NCBI GenBank assembly: GCA_009929485.1
Contig: SAAJ01000007.1
Span: 1-64,000, forward strand
From: Negativicutes bacterium
GTDB lineage: Bacteria; Bacillota; Negativicutes; Anaeromusales; Anaeromusaceae
Length of the DNA stretch: 64,000 nt
Direction: 5' to 3'
Shown here: piece after piece, positions 52,735 to 63,480 of the stretch
Layout of the letters: each line of letters starts with the position of its first letter
Numbering within the stretch: position 1 is the stretch's first letter
Made by a program: the position numbers and the translations under genes
Notes under the pieces: generated by a model
Told to the model about the DNA's origin: nothing
What the model saw: the letters and a program-made list of their open reading frames with translations, nothing else
Databases searched by the model: none

Positions 52735-54096
52735 CTAGACCCCTTTATCAATTTTTGCCGCTTGTATCATAATTGCACATTCAATCCTCTTTCTTTGCAA
52801 TTTACAAGCAACCTCATTAGGTTCCAAAATAGACCCATTAGAAAAGAATGCATTAGCGTGACATCCGCCGGAACAAAACAACTTTGCCCAGCATTCGCTA
52901 CAGGCTTCTTTTTTCAATATATTCGTTTGCTCAAAATATTCACAAAGGCTTTGGTTTACAATACCATTATTTATATCTCCCACTGAAAATCCATCTTGGC
53001 CCACAAACTGATGACAAGGATATAAAAGTCCCTCAGGCGATACCGCCAAATATTCATATCCAGCACCACATGCAGTTACTCTTTTATAAAGACAAGGCCC
53101 TTTAAATACGTCTATATTAAAATGATAAAATCGAAGCTGCGGTTCTTCAATAATACGTTCAAGATATAGCAAAGCTAACTTATCATACTCGCTCATTATC
53201 TCTGAAACATCAGCTTCTATAAAATGAAAATCTCGGCCCGCTCCAACTACAGGTTCGACAGATACTTCGGAAAATCCCTGATCAAAAAGATGCATAACGT
53301 CTTTAGAAAAATCCTTATTACGAGCAGTAAAAGTTCCGCGCACAAAATAACTTTTTCCATTTCTGCCAGCAACAAGTCTTTGAGCCAAAGGCAATATTCT
53401 AGCATAACTGCCTCGGCCTTTTTGATCATGGCGCACCGCATCATGTATATCCTTACGTCCGTCAATACTTATAACCACATTGTCCATGTTTTGATTGATA
53501 TAATTTATTTTTTCGTCGTCTAGTAAGGTTCCATTTGTTGTAATTGTAAAATAGAAAGACTTATCCATCTTCTTTTCCAGACTTCTTCCATAAGAAACAA
53601 CTTCTTTCACCACATCAAAGTTCATCAGCGGTTCGCCGCCAAAAAAATCGATTTCAATCGAGCGACGTCCTTTTGACTCCTGAAGCAGATAATCGACTGC
53701 CTTTAACGCAACCTCAGTACTCATAAGAGTTCTGCCGCACTGATAGTCTCCTTCGGATGCAAAACAATAGTCACATCGCAAATTACAGTCATGAGCTACA
53801 TTTAAACAAAGAGCCTTCAAGGCATGATTTACCGGTTTTTCTCGTATGGCCGCTTCTAAATTTTCAGCCTTTGAAAACAGCATTTCATCATTATGCAGTT
53901 GCTCAATCTCATGATAAACTTCCTCAAGCTCAGCAACGGCATATCGCTCATTAAGTTTATCTTTTATATTTGCGAGTAGCGGAAATTGTGTTTCACCTTG
54001 CAGCATATCAAACGCCACTTTATCTAAAAAATGGATTGCCCCGCTGTTTCCATCCACTGCAATATAATACCCATTTAAGCTGTATGTATGAACCAT
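52735..54096 (-). CDS. Radical SAM/SPASM peptide maturase of the SCIFF-maturase type
   Basis: A 453-aa radical SAM enzyme with a SPASM domain. The N terminus (VHTYSLNGYYIAVDGNSGAIHFLDKVAFDML) is a RiPP-recognition-like region as in SCIFF maturases. The core motif is CNLRCDYCFASEG, with FFGGEPLMN. The C-terminal SPASM region has CGAGYEYLAVSPEGLLYPCHQFVG and CSECWAKLFCSGGCHAN, enough Cys for two extra clusters. SCIFF maturases form Cys-to-alpha-carbon thioether links on a short Cys-rich peptide, normally encoded just upstream. No such peptide is found here within 240 bp. Co-directional with a second radical SAM gene. Confidence 0.9.
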   Translation of the reverse strand: MVHTYSLNGYYIAVDGNSGAIHFLDKVAFDMLQGETQFPLLANIKDKLNERYAVAELEEVYHEIEQLHNDEMLFSKAENLEAAIREKPVNHALKALCLNVAHDCNLRCDYCFASEGDYQCGRTLMSTEVALKAVDYLLQESKGRRSIEIDFFGGEPLMNFDVVKEVVSYGRSLEKKMDKSFYFTITTNGTLLDDEKINYINQNMDNVVISIDGRKDIHDAVRHDQKGRGSYARILPLAQRLVAGRNGKSYFVRGTFTARNKDFSKDVMHLFDQGFSEVSVEPVVGAGRDFHFIEADVSEIMSEYDKLALLYLERIIEEPQLRFYHFNIDVFKGPCLYKRVTACGAGYEYLAVSPEGLLYPCHQFVGQDGFSVGDINNGIVNQSLCEYFEQTNILKKEACSECWAKLFCSGGCHANAFFSNGSILEPNEVACKLQRKRIECAIMIQAAKIDKGV

Positions 54097-54149
54097 TCTT
54101 ACCTTCTCCTTTATATATCACCATTTTTGATACACTATTTCATTTTTAG

Positions 54150-54193
54150 CATATGTCACTTATATTTCAATTATATCAGGTTTATAACATATG
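54150..54193 (-). promoter_or_regulatory. ACATATG box pair before the SCIFF-maturase-like gene
   Basis: CATATG at 54150-54155 and 54188-54193, both within ACATATG/CATATGTC contexts, flank a TATAAT (minus) near 54170. The arrangement resembles that at 47832-47872 before the DUF5320 gene, with box spacing of 38 versus 35 bp. Confidence 0.4.
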
Positions 54194-54239
54194 TCGACAA
54201 AAAACACGGCATTATAGTATCTTCTCAAAAAATCTAAAA

Positions 54240-54275
54240 AAACAGTACGAATCCTCGGAAGGATCCGTACCGTTT
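54240..54275 (-). terminator. Intrinsic terminator of the C-GCAxxG-C-C gene
   Basis: AAACAGTACGAATCCT and AGGATCCGTACCGTTT arms; on the minus strand followed by TTTTTTTAGATTTTTT. Confidence 0.9.
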
Positions 54276-54333
54276 CATTAGGCTTCCTTGATTTTCAACA
54301 AAGCAACCAAAAATACAACCAAATACCAAGCTC

Positions 54334-54714
54334 CTATTTTTTACTCATAGACGGCTGCATAATTTGCGCCTGCAACAATTGATAAGAATAGGCAATAATT
54401 TCATCACAGGAAACGCCTTTTTTCTTCAACTCAATACATTCGTAAGTGCCATATTTCTCTTTAATCTGACGCATCAACCCGCGTGCATATTGCCTTGATT
54501 CATTTTGTTCACTTGCCTCTTCCCTGCCGCAAACAGCGCCAACCGCCATTATGGCTCCTGTAATCGCGCCACAAGTAGAGCCAACCGTCATTCCGCTTCC
54601 AAAAGGGCTGGCAATCGAAACAGAAATATTAGCATCCGTCTCGTCATTAAAGGCTTTAATAATGGACTCTGCACAATTATACCCTTGTCCATGATACTTT
54701 ACCGCTTTTGACAT
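54334..54714 (-). CDS. C-GCAxxG-C-C family protein
   Basis: A 126-aa protein with the family pattern: GYNCAESIIKAF near the start, GSTCGAITGAIMAVGAVCG in the middle, and single Cys in TYECIELKK and KGVSCDEII. The family is redox- or cluster-associated and has no firm function. Length is normal. It stands alone, divergent in function but on the same strand as the radical SAM pair downstream, with a terminator between. Confidence 0.85.
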   Translation of the reverse strand: MSKAVKYHGQGYNCAESIIKAFNDETDANISVSIASPFGSGMTVGSTCGAITGAIMAVGAVCGREEASEQNESRQYARGLMRQIKEKYGTYECIELKKKGVSCDEIIAYSYQLLQAQIMQPSMSKK

Positions 54715-54774
54715 ATTACATTATACCCCTTATCTTTCACCTCATAGTATTTAATCGGCATAACCAAGAAACTC

Positions 54775-56121
54775 TCATTTCATTTTCACCAGCGCATCCA
54801 ACGATGCCGCATTAATCGGATATGCAATCGGCGACGATGTCAGCAATGGATGCGTTGCCACCTGGAAGGTGTTAAGCTCATTAGCAGTAATGCCTTTTTG
54901 CACTGCCAAGCTAAGAATATTAATCATCTCGCCAGCGCACTCGCCTCCGCAAATCTGAGCTCCAACCAAAACCCCTGACGTTTTAGCAAACAACAAAGTA
55001 ACATCCAGCTTATTCGTTCCCGGCAGCGACCCGGGATGCTTGTCCATCGTGCTAAATTTTCCCGCTACGATTTCAAAAGTCTCTTCCATCGCTCTACGTT
55101 CCGTGATTCCTGCTGCGGCAACGGTCTTAGAAAATACCTTGGTCGAAAAAGCGCTAATTGTCCCTCTGTTTTCTCTCACATATTTCAGTCCGTACAAGTT
55201 TGTAGCAGCCACTTTTGCTTCCATAGCAGCAGTGGATGCCAACAAAATCGGAACATTCTTATTCGTAAAAAAGCATCTTTTTTCAGCGCAATCCCCTACA
55301 GCAAACACATCATTTTCGCTAGTACGCATATACTCATCAACAAGTACCGCGCCGGACTCATTTGTTTTAATCCCCATTTCTGCTGCTAAAACTGAGTTTG
55401 CTTTAACTCCGATGCTCAATATAACTGCGTCCGCTTTAATTTTTTCACCGGACTCTAATTCTACGGCTTCAACCACGCCATTGCCTGCCAACTTCTTTAC
55501 CTTTTCGCAAGTTCTGACAGCAATACCATGCTCCTCCATTTCCTGTTCAACAATACTGCTGATGTTATCATCAAATGCCTGCCATAAACAATGTTGCGCA
55601 GCCTCTACAAGCGTAACTTTCTTTCCCGCCATGCTCAATTGCTCCGCAAACTCTACGCCAATAAAGCCGCCGCCAATAACAACAACATCATTCATATTTT
55701 CTAGCTTATTCAACAAATTTGTCAAATATTCTTCTTCTTTAAAAACAGCAAATACATTCTCCAAATCGCACCCGCCAATAAAACGGGGAATGATCGGCAA
55801 GGAACCCGTAGCCAGGATTAGTTTTTCATAAGAGATAGCTTCTCCGCCAGATAAAAAGGCGGTCTTCTTTTCTTTATCAATCTTTACAACCTCGTCAACA
55901 ACCAATTCAACGCCAGCATTCGCAAGCATAGCGTCAGGAATCCTGTTTTTGGCTGCATCCTTCAACGTACCAAAAATGTAAGGTATACCACAGGGAACCA
56001 TCACAGTCTTACTTTTCCTGACAAGTACAACCTTTTTTTCTGGATAGACCTTTTTTGCTGTCGTAGCCGTCAAAATCCCACCTGCACTACCGCCTATCAC
56101 CAAAACATCCGCTGTCATCAT
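54775..56121 (-). CDS. NADH oxidase/CoA-disulfide reductase-like flavoprotein
   Basis: A 448-aa FAD/NAD-binding oxidoreductase. IGGSAGGILTATTAKK binds FAD, the single redox Cys is in VPCGIPYIFG near residue 43, GGGFIGVEFAEQL binds NAD(P)H, and VFAVGDCAEKR closes the FAD site. The single-Cys type reduces oxygen, peroxide, polysulfide or CoA disulfide. It is a plain homologue of the N-terminal part of the fusion at 6082, without sulfur-transfer domains. It has a strong promoter with one GAAA-type palindrome. Confidence 0.9.
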   Translation of the reverse strand: MMTADVLVIGGSAGGILTATTAKKVYPEKKVVLVRKSKTVMVPCGIPYIFGTLKDAAKNRIPDAMLANAGVELVVDEVVKIDKEKKTAFLSGGEAISYEKLILATGSLPIIPRFIGGCDLENVFAVFKEEEYLTNLLNKLENMNDVVVIGGGFIGVEFAEQLSMAGKKVTLVEAAQHCLWQAFDDNISSIVEQEMEEHGIAVRTCEKVKKLAGNGVVEAVELESGEKIKADAVILSIGVKANSVLAAEMGIKTNESGAVLVDEYMRTSENDVFAVGDCAEKRCFFTNKNVPILLASTAAMEAKVAATNLYGLKYVRENRGTISAFSTKVFSKTVAAAGITERRAMEETFEIVAGKFSTMDKHPGSLPGTNKLDVTLLFAKTSGVLVGAQICGGECAGEMINILSLAVQKGITANELNTFQVATHPLLTSSPIAYPINAASLDALVKMK

Positions 56122-56186
56122 TCTGATCCCTCCATTTATTTAGATTTCAGAGCACCAACAGCTCAACTTACTGCAAACACCCATTT

Positions 56187-56233
56187 GAAACATATATCAT
56201 ATTCATCATACTTTGATTGAATCTTCATGTCAA
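56187..56233 (-). promoter_or_regulatory. Promoter of the flavoprotein gene with a GAAA-type site
   Basis: Minus strand: TTGACA (plus 56228-56233), 17-bp spacer, TATGAT (56205-56210). GAAACATATATC (56187-56198) just downstream matches the 30-kb palindrome GAAACATATTTC at 11 of 12 positions. Confidence 0.65.
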
Positions 56234-56325
56234 AGAAATTATTTGTCAAAATAAAATACTCAAAATAAAATGATGCGTTTCCTTCATAGGACTCGTAGCG
56301 TTTTAAAAATCATTCTTGCTCATTT

Positions 56326-57192
56326 CTACTTTATTTTTGTCAACCCAGCTAAGCAATTCATATTACTTCCAACTTCAACTACGTTTTGGCTAATTATTTG
56401 CAATGCATTCGCTTGTTCACTCGTTGTCAAAGCCGTTTTCTTAACACCTTGTGAAATTTCATCTGTTGCCATTTGTATTTCTTTCAATACTTTTGCCGTT
56501 CCTTGTAATGACTCTTGAGAGTTGGCAGCTAGTTTTCGCACCTCTTCCGCCACAATACTAAATCCTCGCCCGTGTTCGCCCGCTCGCGCCGCTTCAATGG
56601 CGGCGTTAAGACCTAAAAGATTTGTTTGATTGACAATATTTCCAACCAAATCTAACACGCGCTTTACTTCACGTACACTCGTCTCAATTTTGGACGCCAT
56701 ATCTTCTAACGATTGGCTTGTAGCAGCAATTTCCTGCGCTCCTGCGGATACCTCTTGTATACTAGCCGAAGCATTCTCTACGTTGATGACTAAAGTTTGC
56801 AAAAGTTCTTCTTTTCCTCGGTTTTCATAAAACTTAACAATTTCTTCACTCAAAATCATTACGCCCAGCTTTTGCAAGGGCATAACTTCATTAGGATTTC
56901 CTGTTATGCCTATACAGCCAATACGCTGGTCTTTATAAAGAACCGGCCCCATATATCCCGGGAGCACGCCTTGCATAGTTTCCGCCATTTCCTTCGTAAC
57001 GGAAACAACGTCCTCTTCTCCAGCAATAACTCTGCGTCCTCCCTCGTGAACGCATCCAAGTCTTTCTGGCTGTTTAGTCGCGATAATTTTCCCGCCTGCA
57101 CCCATTACATTAATATTGCACCCAATTGCTTCATAAAGTAAATCCACTGTTTTTTGCGCGATATGCTGCGGAATCTGATAATCTTCTCCCAT
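56326..57192 (-). CDS. Soluble receptor: CdaR-type sugar-diacid domain plus MCP signalling domain
   Basis: A 288-aa cytoplasmic protein. Residues 5-135 are the sugar-diacid recognition domain (IPQHIAQKTVDLLYEAIGCNINVM, then GVLPGYMGPVLYKDQRIGCIGITGNPNEV), the same domain as in the CdaR regulator at 38229. The rest is an MCP hairpin ([36 protein letters not shown]). No TM segment. It likely senses lactate, glycerate or a related acid inside the cell and signals to CheA. It lies just downstream of L-lactate permease on the same strand. The start at 57192 is preferred for its SD. Confidence 0.9.
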   Translation of the reverse strand: MGEDYQIPQHIAQKTVDLLYEAIGCNINVMGAGGKIIATKQPERLGCVHEGGRRVIAGEEDVVSVTKEMAETMQGVLPGYMGPVLYKDQRIGCIGITGNPNEVMPLQKLGVMILSEEIVKFYENRGKEELLQTLVINVENASASIQEVSAGAQEIAATSQSLEDMASKIETSVREVKRVLDLVGNIVNQTNLLGLNAAIEAARAGEHGRGFSIVAEEVRKLAANSQESLQGTAKVLKEIQMATDEISQGVKKTALTTSEQANALQIISQNVVEVGSNMNCLAGLTKIK

Positions 57193-57226
57193 CCCAATCA
57201 CTTCCCATTTCATAGCGAAATATGAT

Positions 57227-57265
57227 CCGGCGCTTATTTTTCATAATTACAAAAACAAGCGCCGG
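57227..57265. terminator. Hairpin between lctP and the receptor gene
   Basis: CCGGCGCTT and AAGCGCCGG arms continue into AT pairs, giving a long stem, but neither strand has a clear T-run after it. It may attenuate rather than terminate. Confidence 0.5.
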
Positions 57266-57286
57266 AATTCAAAATATCCTGCTGTA

Positions 57287-58915
57287 TTAAGGCAGCATCC
57301 AGCTTAACCCATAAGCCTGCAAATAGGTCATACCTGCGATAAACAATAGCATCGCAAAACTATGCACAACCGTAAATCGCAAAATAGTGCCTTCCTCTCC
57401 AACCATGTTCGTCGCAGCCGTCGCAACAGAAATACTTTGTGGAGAAATCATTTTGCCTACTACGCCGCCACTAGAGTTTGCAGCCAAGGTAAGATGCGGA
57501 TCCAATCCCAATTGTTCCGCCGTTGTTTTCTGCAAATTCCCAAATAGCGCATTTGACGACGTATCAGAGCCCGTAAGAAACACACCCATCCAACCCAAAA
57601 TCGGGGCAAAAAACGGATAAAAGCTTCCTGTTTTAGTAAATGCCAAACCCAACGTAGAACTCATTCCGGAATAATTCATTAAGAAAGCCAACCCTAAAAC
57701 AGTTGCAATGGTTAAAATTGAAAGCCTTAATTGATATACCGTTTTTGCATAGCAGCTACAGGCTTGACCAAAACCGTACCGGGGAATTACAAAAACAGAA
57801 AGTACGCCAGCCAAAAAAATGGCAGTTCCCGTACTTGCACCAAAAGCAAAGTCGTAAATTGCCCCATAAGGCGTGTTTTGAGCTACAATTGGCGCCGTCT
57901 TAATAATTAAATTATGCAAGCCAGGCCAGGCAAATTTAAATCCGACATGTGACAACAACACTTTCATAAAAGGGAAACTCCACAAGAAGATGAGTATACC
58001 GATAAATGCATAGGGCATCCAAGCCCGAACCACTTGCCCTGTCGTATACTCAACTTTTTTAGAGTGGTCTGCCGCAACTTCGCCTGGAAAATGCCAAACC
58101 TCTTTAGGTTTCCATACGCGCAGAAATAATCCCAGCGCTAAAATAGTGGCAACTGAAGACATAATATCTACAAGATAGGGACCATGATAGTTAGAAAAGC
58201 CAAATTGCGTCAAAGCAAACGCCAAGCCAGCTACTAATAAAGCCGGGAAAACATCCACTGTCTTTTTCCAGCCAGCCATCGTTATACATATCCAGATTGG
58301 CACGATACAAGATAAAAAGGGAAGCTGTCTTCCTACGATCTGACTGAGTTTCATAATATCCAACCCAGTTACCTGTGCAGCTACGATTAAAGGAATACCG
58401 ATACCGCCGAAAGCAACCGGCGCCGTATTGGCTATAAGACAAATTCCTGCCGCATATACCTTATCAAAGCCTAAACCTGCCAACATCGCTGCAGTAATTG
58501 CGACAGGTGAACCAAAACCAGCTGTCCCTTCAATAAATGCCCCTAATGCAAACGCAACAAAAACAGCCTGCAGTCGTCGATCATCGGTCAAATTCGCCAA
58601 CGAATTTTTAATGATATCAAATTCTCCCGATTCCACTGTCATATTGTAAATCCAAATCGCATTAATTACGATCCATACAATGGGAAATAGACCAATTACC
58701 AAACCATACACTGTTGATTGAATAGCTAATGAAACCGGCATTTGATAAGCAACTATAGCTAATACCAAGGCACTTCCTGTAGCTGTCAAAGCAGCCAAAT
58801 GGCCTGGAGATCGGCGAACCCCTAACATGTACAATAAAAAAATCAAGGGCAGAGCAGCTACTGCTGCTGAAAGCAGGATATCACCAAAGGGATCATATCC
58901 TTGCATCCACTTCAT
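57287..58915 (-). CDS. lctP: L-lactate permease
   Basis: A 542-aa LctP/LldP-type lactate-proton symporter with about thirteen helices. The N terminus MKWMQGYDPFGDILLSAAVAALPLIFLLY and the internal GTAGFGSPVAITAAMLAGLGF and GSDTSSNALFGNLQ are family signatures. AGGAGG fixes the start at 58915. It imports L-lactate or glycolate. The receptor gene follows. Upstream are a short uORF and one of the three shared elements. Confidence 0.95.
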   Translation of the reverse strand: MKWMQGYDPFGDILLSAAVAALPLIFLLYMLGVRRSPGHLAALTATGSALVLAIVAYQMPVSLAIQSTVYGLVIGLFPIVWIVINAIWIYNMTVESGEFDIIKNSLANLTDDRRLQAVFVAFALGAFIEGTAGFGSPVAITAAMLAGLGFDKVYAAGICLIANTAPVAFGGIGIPLIVAAQVTGLDIMKLSQIVGRQLPFLSCIVPIWICITMAGWKKTVDVFPALLVAGLAFALTQFGFSNYHGPYLVDIMSSVATILALGLFLRVWKPKEVWHFPGEVAADHSKKVEYTTGQVVRAWMPYAFIGILIFLWSFPFMKVLLSHVGFKFAWPGLHNLIIKTAPIVAQNTPYGAIYDFAFGASTGTAIFLAGVLSVFVIPRYGFGQACSCYAKTVYQLRLSILTIATVLGLAFLMNYSGMSSTLGLAFTKTGSFYPFFAPILGWMGVFLTGSDTSSNALFGNLQKTTAEQLGLDPHLTLAANSSGGVVGKMISPQSISVATAATNMVGEEGTILRFTVVHSFAMLLFIAGMTYLQAYGLSWMLP

Positions 58916-59001
58916 TGTTGCGCCTCCTAACCTTTGATTACGAAAATACACTTAAATCACTAATTACTATCAAAATCAAGAGTATGCCGTTTTAACCGGT
59001 T

Positions 59002-59037
59002 TTAACTACTTTTTTTACAAGGCTCCCTAATCTTCAT
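59002..59037 (-). CDS. Candidate 11-aa leader peptide upstream of lctP
   Basis: An ATG at 59037 behind a perfect AAGGAGG (59044-59050) opens MKIREPCKKSS and then TAA. It lies in the lctP leader about 85 nt before the lctP start. It could couple lctP expression to translation of the leader, but the peptide has no repeated regulatory codons. There is no sign of a terminator hairpin after it. Confidence 0.35.
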   Translation of the reverse strand: MKIREPCKKSS

Positions 59038-59095
59038 TGCAAGCCTCCTTACTTTATCGGAATTATTTATATATTCCTTTTTGTTGTAAATATCG

Positions 59096-59210
59096 CCTTT
59101 GTACATCAGTACGACTTTATTTATAAAAATAATTGTTTTTTAGGCCATCGTGCACAATTATAGAGTATAATTCAAACTAAAAACCATAAAATACATTCAA
59201 TTTTAGGCCA
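59096..59210 (-). repeat. Shared element, copy A, upstream of lctP
   Basis: Minus strand: TGGCCTAAAA (59201-59210), 63 bp to a second TGGCCTAAAA (59138-59147) inside TTGTGCACGATGGCC, then 38 nt to GTACAAAGGCG. Copy B at 62775-62888 has both boxes with the same 63-bp spacing. Likely a regulatory element or a mobile remnant. Confidence 0.55.
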
Positions 59211-59220
59211 TGTTGAACAT

Positions 59221-59265
59221 ACAACAGAAAACGCCCGGCATAAAAAGCCGAGCGTTTCCTGTTGT
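59221..59265. terminator. Intrinsic terminator of katG
   Basis: ACAACAGAAAACGC and GCGTTTCCTGTTGT arms with an inner CCGGC/GCCG stem. It lies 20 bp beyond the katG stop. The whole gap between lctP and katG holds only this, the shared element and the lctP leader. Confidence 0.85.
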
Positions 59266-59284
59266 ATATTCTCCTTTAATCCCT

Positions 59285-61498
<2,214 letters not shown>

Positions 61499-61680
61499 TC
61501 AATAACGTTCTCCTTTACTCTGGCAAAACCATACATTCTTGTATTATATTTTGATAACTTTATTATTCTTCTACAAATTCTCGGAAAATTCCTTCTCTTT
61601 GCCCATCTCTAACAAATGATTTTTCCACTTATGTAATGTTTTCTTTTGATAAGATATAATAAATTTTGCTAGTTTCCATA

Positions 61681-61709
61681 TTGACAACATCAGCAAAAGC
61701 TTTTATGAT
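61681..61709 (+). promoter_or_regulatory. Promoter of the desulfoferrodoxin gene
   Basis: TTGACA (61681-61686), 17-bp spacer, TATGAT (61704-61709). Within the 300-bp katG-dfx gap this is the only clear promoter; on the minus side TATAAT near 61545 may serve katG. No certain PerR box was identified. Confidence 0.75.
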
Positions 61710-61781
61710 AAAAATATAGCGTTGTGAAAATTCTCACTATATCGCATCGCATTCTACAATTCGGTTGAAGGAGGGTATCTT

Positions 61782-62228
61782 ATGGCTAAGAATTTGGGGA
61801 TTTACCGTTGTGCCGCTTGTGGTTATACCCTGGAAGTAGTTGAACTGGGACAAAAGAAATTCACTTGTGGCGAAGCTTCCTATGCGCGGACTTGCTTCAT
61901 TGCCGATGCCATTGTCACTTGCTGCGACAAACCCATGGAGCTATTGGAACCAAACACAGTAGAAGCTTCTACCGAAAAGCACTTGCCTGTAGCTACATTT
62001 ACGGATGACGGCAAACTAAACGTTAAAGTAGGCAGCGTTGCCCATCCTATGTTGACAGAGCATTTCATCCAATGGATTACCATTGTCTATAACGACACAG
62101 TACAGCGCATTACTCTGGAGGCTGGTCAAGCGCCGGAAGCAACTTTCTGCGTCTGTAACGCCGCCGAAGTTGACGTCTATGCCTATTGCAATCTCCATGG
62201 ACTTTGGAAAAGCACTATCAAAAAATAA
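61782..62228 (+). CDS. dfx: Desulfoferrodoxin-type superoxide reductase
   Basis: A 148-aa two-domain protein. The N-terminal desulforedoxin domain binds one Fe through CAAC and CC (VTCCDKP). The C-terminal superoxide reductase domain has the His4-Cys Fe site: EKHLPV, HPMLTEHFIQWI and CNLHGLWK. It reduces superoxide to peroxide without oxygen release, matching katG nearby, which removes the peroxide. GGAGG precedes the ATG; a strong terminator follows. Confidence 0.94.
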   Translation: MAKNLGIYRCAACGYTLEVVELGQKKFTCGEASYARTCFIADAIVTCCDKPMELLEPNTVEASTEKHLPVATFTDDGKLNVKVGSVAHPMLTEHFIQWITIVYNDTVQRITLEAGQAPEATFCVCNAAEVDVYAYCNLHGLWKSTIKK

Positions 62229-62271
62229 GTCCAGAGCAAATCTTTAAAAGCTAACTCCAAGGACATAAGCT

Positions 62272-62316
62272 AAATCCCGAGAAAAGCCATTACGGTTTTT
62301 CTCGGGATTTTTATTT
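62272..62316 (+). terminator. Intrinsic terminator of the dfx gene
   Basis: AAATCCCGAGAAAA pairs with TTTTTCTCGGGATTT, followed by TTATTT. Confidence 0.92.
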
Positions 62317-62352
62317 AAAACTAGCAATTTGATTTTTGAGTTCCTCTTAGCT

Positions 62353-62697
62353 TCAGCCTTCTCCCTCTTCAGGTACAATGCAAATGAAGCGAAATACGTC
62401 TTCGCCTCGATTGATCATCTTATGCAGCGCATTAGATGGGATATAGGCAAAAGAACCGGCTTTTACCTCATTGGCCTTGCCGTCCAAGTAGACGGTGCCT
62501 TCCCCTTGCAGAAAATAATTGATATGCGGCCACGGATGCGTATGCTCCGGCGTGTTGCCGCCTGCTTCCAGCTCAAAAACCCGCATTACATAGCCTTCCC
62601 AACCTTCTTCCGGCGAGATGCAAACTTTTTTCCAGGCTTTTTCGGCACCAGGAATCTTCATGGCTACGGCATTCACGTTGTCAATATGAGAAATCAT
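62353..62697 (-). CDS. Cupin-domain protein
   Basis: A 114-aa single-cupin protein. The metal motif GGNTPEHTHPWPHINYFLQGEG and the second PSNALHKMINRGED block are present. It may bind a metal and act as a small isomerase, dioxygenase or sensor; no specific function can be assigned. AGGAG fixes the start at 62697. It lies downstream of shared element B. Confidence 0.85.
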   Translation of the reverse strand: MISHIDNVNAVAMKIPGAEKAWKKVCISPEEGWEGYVMRVFELEAGGNTPEHTHPWPHINYFLQGEGTVYLDGKANEVKAGSFAYIPSNALHKMINRGEDVFRFICIVPEEGEG

Positions 62698-62774
62698 GCT
62701 CACTCACTCCTACTCTTTTTTGTTGCCCCTGCTAAACAATTCAGCTTATATTTTCTCTCTTTCTACAACAAATT

Positions 62775-62888
62775 CCTTTGTACACCTGCATGATTTTTAT
62801 TATAAACAAACTATTTTTTAGGCCAATATGCACAATAGCAGAGTTGAATTTGATCGTAAAATTAAAACCGCCATTCAATTTCAGGTCA
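62775..62888 (-). repeat. Shared element, copy B, upstream of the cupin gene
   Basis: Minus strand: TGACCTGAAA (62879-62888), 63 bp to TGGCCTAAAA (62816-62825) inside TTGTGCATATTGGCC, then 37 nt to GTACAAAGG. Outside the boxes it also shares CATTCAATTT and GCACAAT-N5-AGAGT with copy A. It is about 120 bp upstream of the cupin start. Confidence 0.55.
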
Positions 62889-62898
62889 CAAAATACAA

Positions 62899-62953
62899 AT
62901 TCGCCATAAAGAAACCTAGCTAGTGTTTCTCTAGGTCTCCTTATGGCGATTTT
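62899..62953 (-). terminator. Hairpin terminator of trmO
   Basis: TCGCCATAA and TTATGGCGA outer arms with an inner ACCTAG/CTAGGT stem. Plus-side tail TTTTC; minus-side tail is weaker. Confidence 0.65.
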
Positions 62954-62974
62954 CAATGCAGTCAAAATGCGGAT

Positions 62975-63451
62975 TTAGCCTTTAAACCGTCCGTCATCTT
63001 TTACAGCATGCATTTTATGTATGGATTTCTGAAACCAGCCAATTTTTTCAGTTATTCTATGATCAAATTCACCTATATAAGGCTTTATGTCCAATACAGG
63101 CGTTTGATCCAAAATATCAACATCTTCAACATAAAGAAGGTTTTCGTCAACCATCTTAAGACGAACAACCGAAAAGCCGATAGGGTTCGGCCTCGCAGGC
63201 GAACGCGTAGCAAAAATCCCGTGCGTATGATCATCTAAAAACGGCTTTACAGTTAATTTTGCCTTCTTTATTTGATGAAAGTGATATAGCAAAATCAAAT
63301 GAGAAAAGCCGTCTATATCTTTTAGCCCTTCAATATACTCATCATATACTTCGATAATAGCCTTGCTGCCAATGGATGCTGCCGCTTGAATGGGCGTTCC
63401 TTCGGGCTCACAAAAAGTAGAATGGACAATGCCGATTGGGCTTACTTGCAT
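62975..63451 (-). CDS. trmO: TrmO-type tRNA (N6-threonylcarbamoyladenosine37-N6)-methyltransferase
   Basis: A 158-aa protein of the TrmO/YaeB family that methylates t6A37 of tRNA-Thr using SAM in a fold unlike Rossmann methyltransferases. The signature blocks are SPIGIVHSTFCEPEGTPIQ, HLILLYHFH, FATRSPARPNPIGFSVVRL and DILDQTPVLDIKPYI. E. coli TrmO is longer with an extra C-terminal domain; this short form is common in Firmicutes. GAGGGAG precedes the ATG. Confidence 0.92.
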   Translation of the reverse strand: MQVSPIGIVHSTFCEPEGTPIQAAASIGSKAIIEVYDEYIEGLKDIDGFSHLILLYHFHQIKKAKLTVKPFLDDHTHGIFATRSPARPNPIGFSVVRLKMVDENLLYVEDVDILDQTPVLDIKPYIGEFDHRITEKIGWFQKSIHKMHAVKDDGRFKG

Positions 63452-63480
63452 CGTTTCAGCTCCCTCTCTTCCTATACTTC

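Noticed and set aside
54097-54333. SCIFF precursor upstream of the maturase
   Set aside because: Neither strand has a short ORF with several Cys; the segment is AT-rich promoter and a terminator.
59041-59210. Sigma-54 promoter in the shared element
   Set aside because: TGGCC and TGCAC were tested against the GG-N10-GC rule; the spacing is 7, not 10.
62741-62965. 74-codon minus frame upstream of the cupin gene
   Set aside because: It coincides with shared element B and the trmO terminator; no SD and no similarity.
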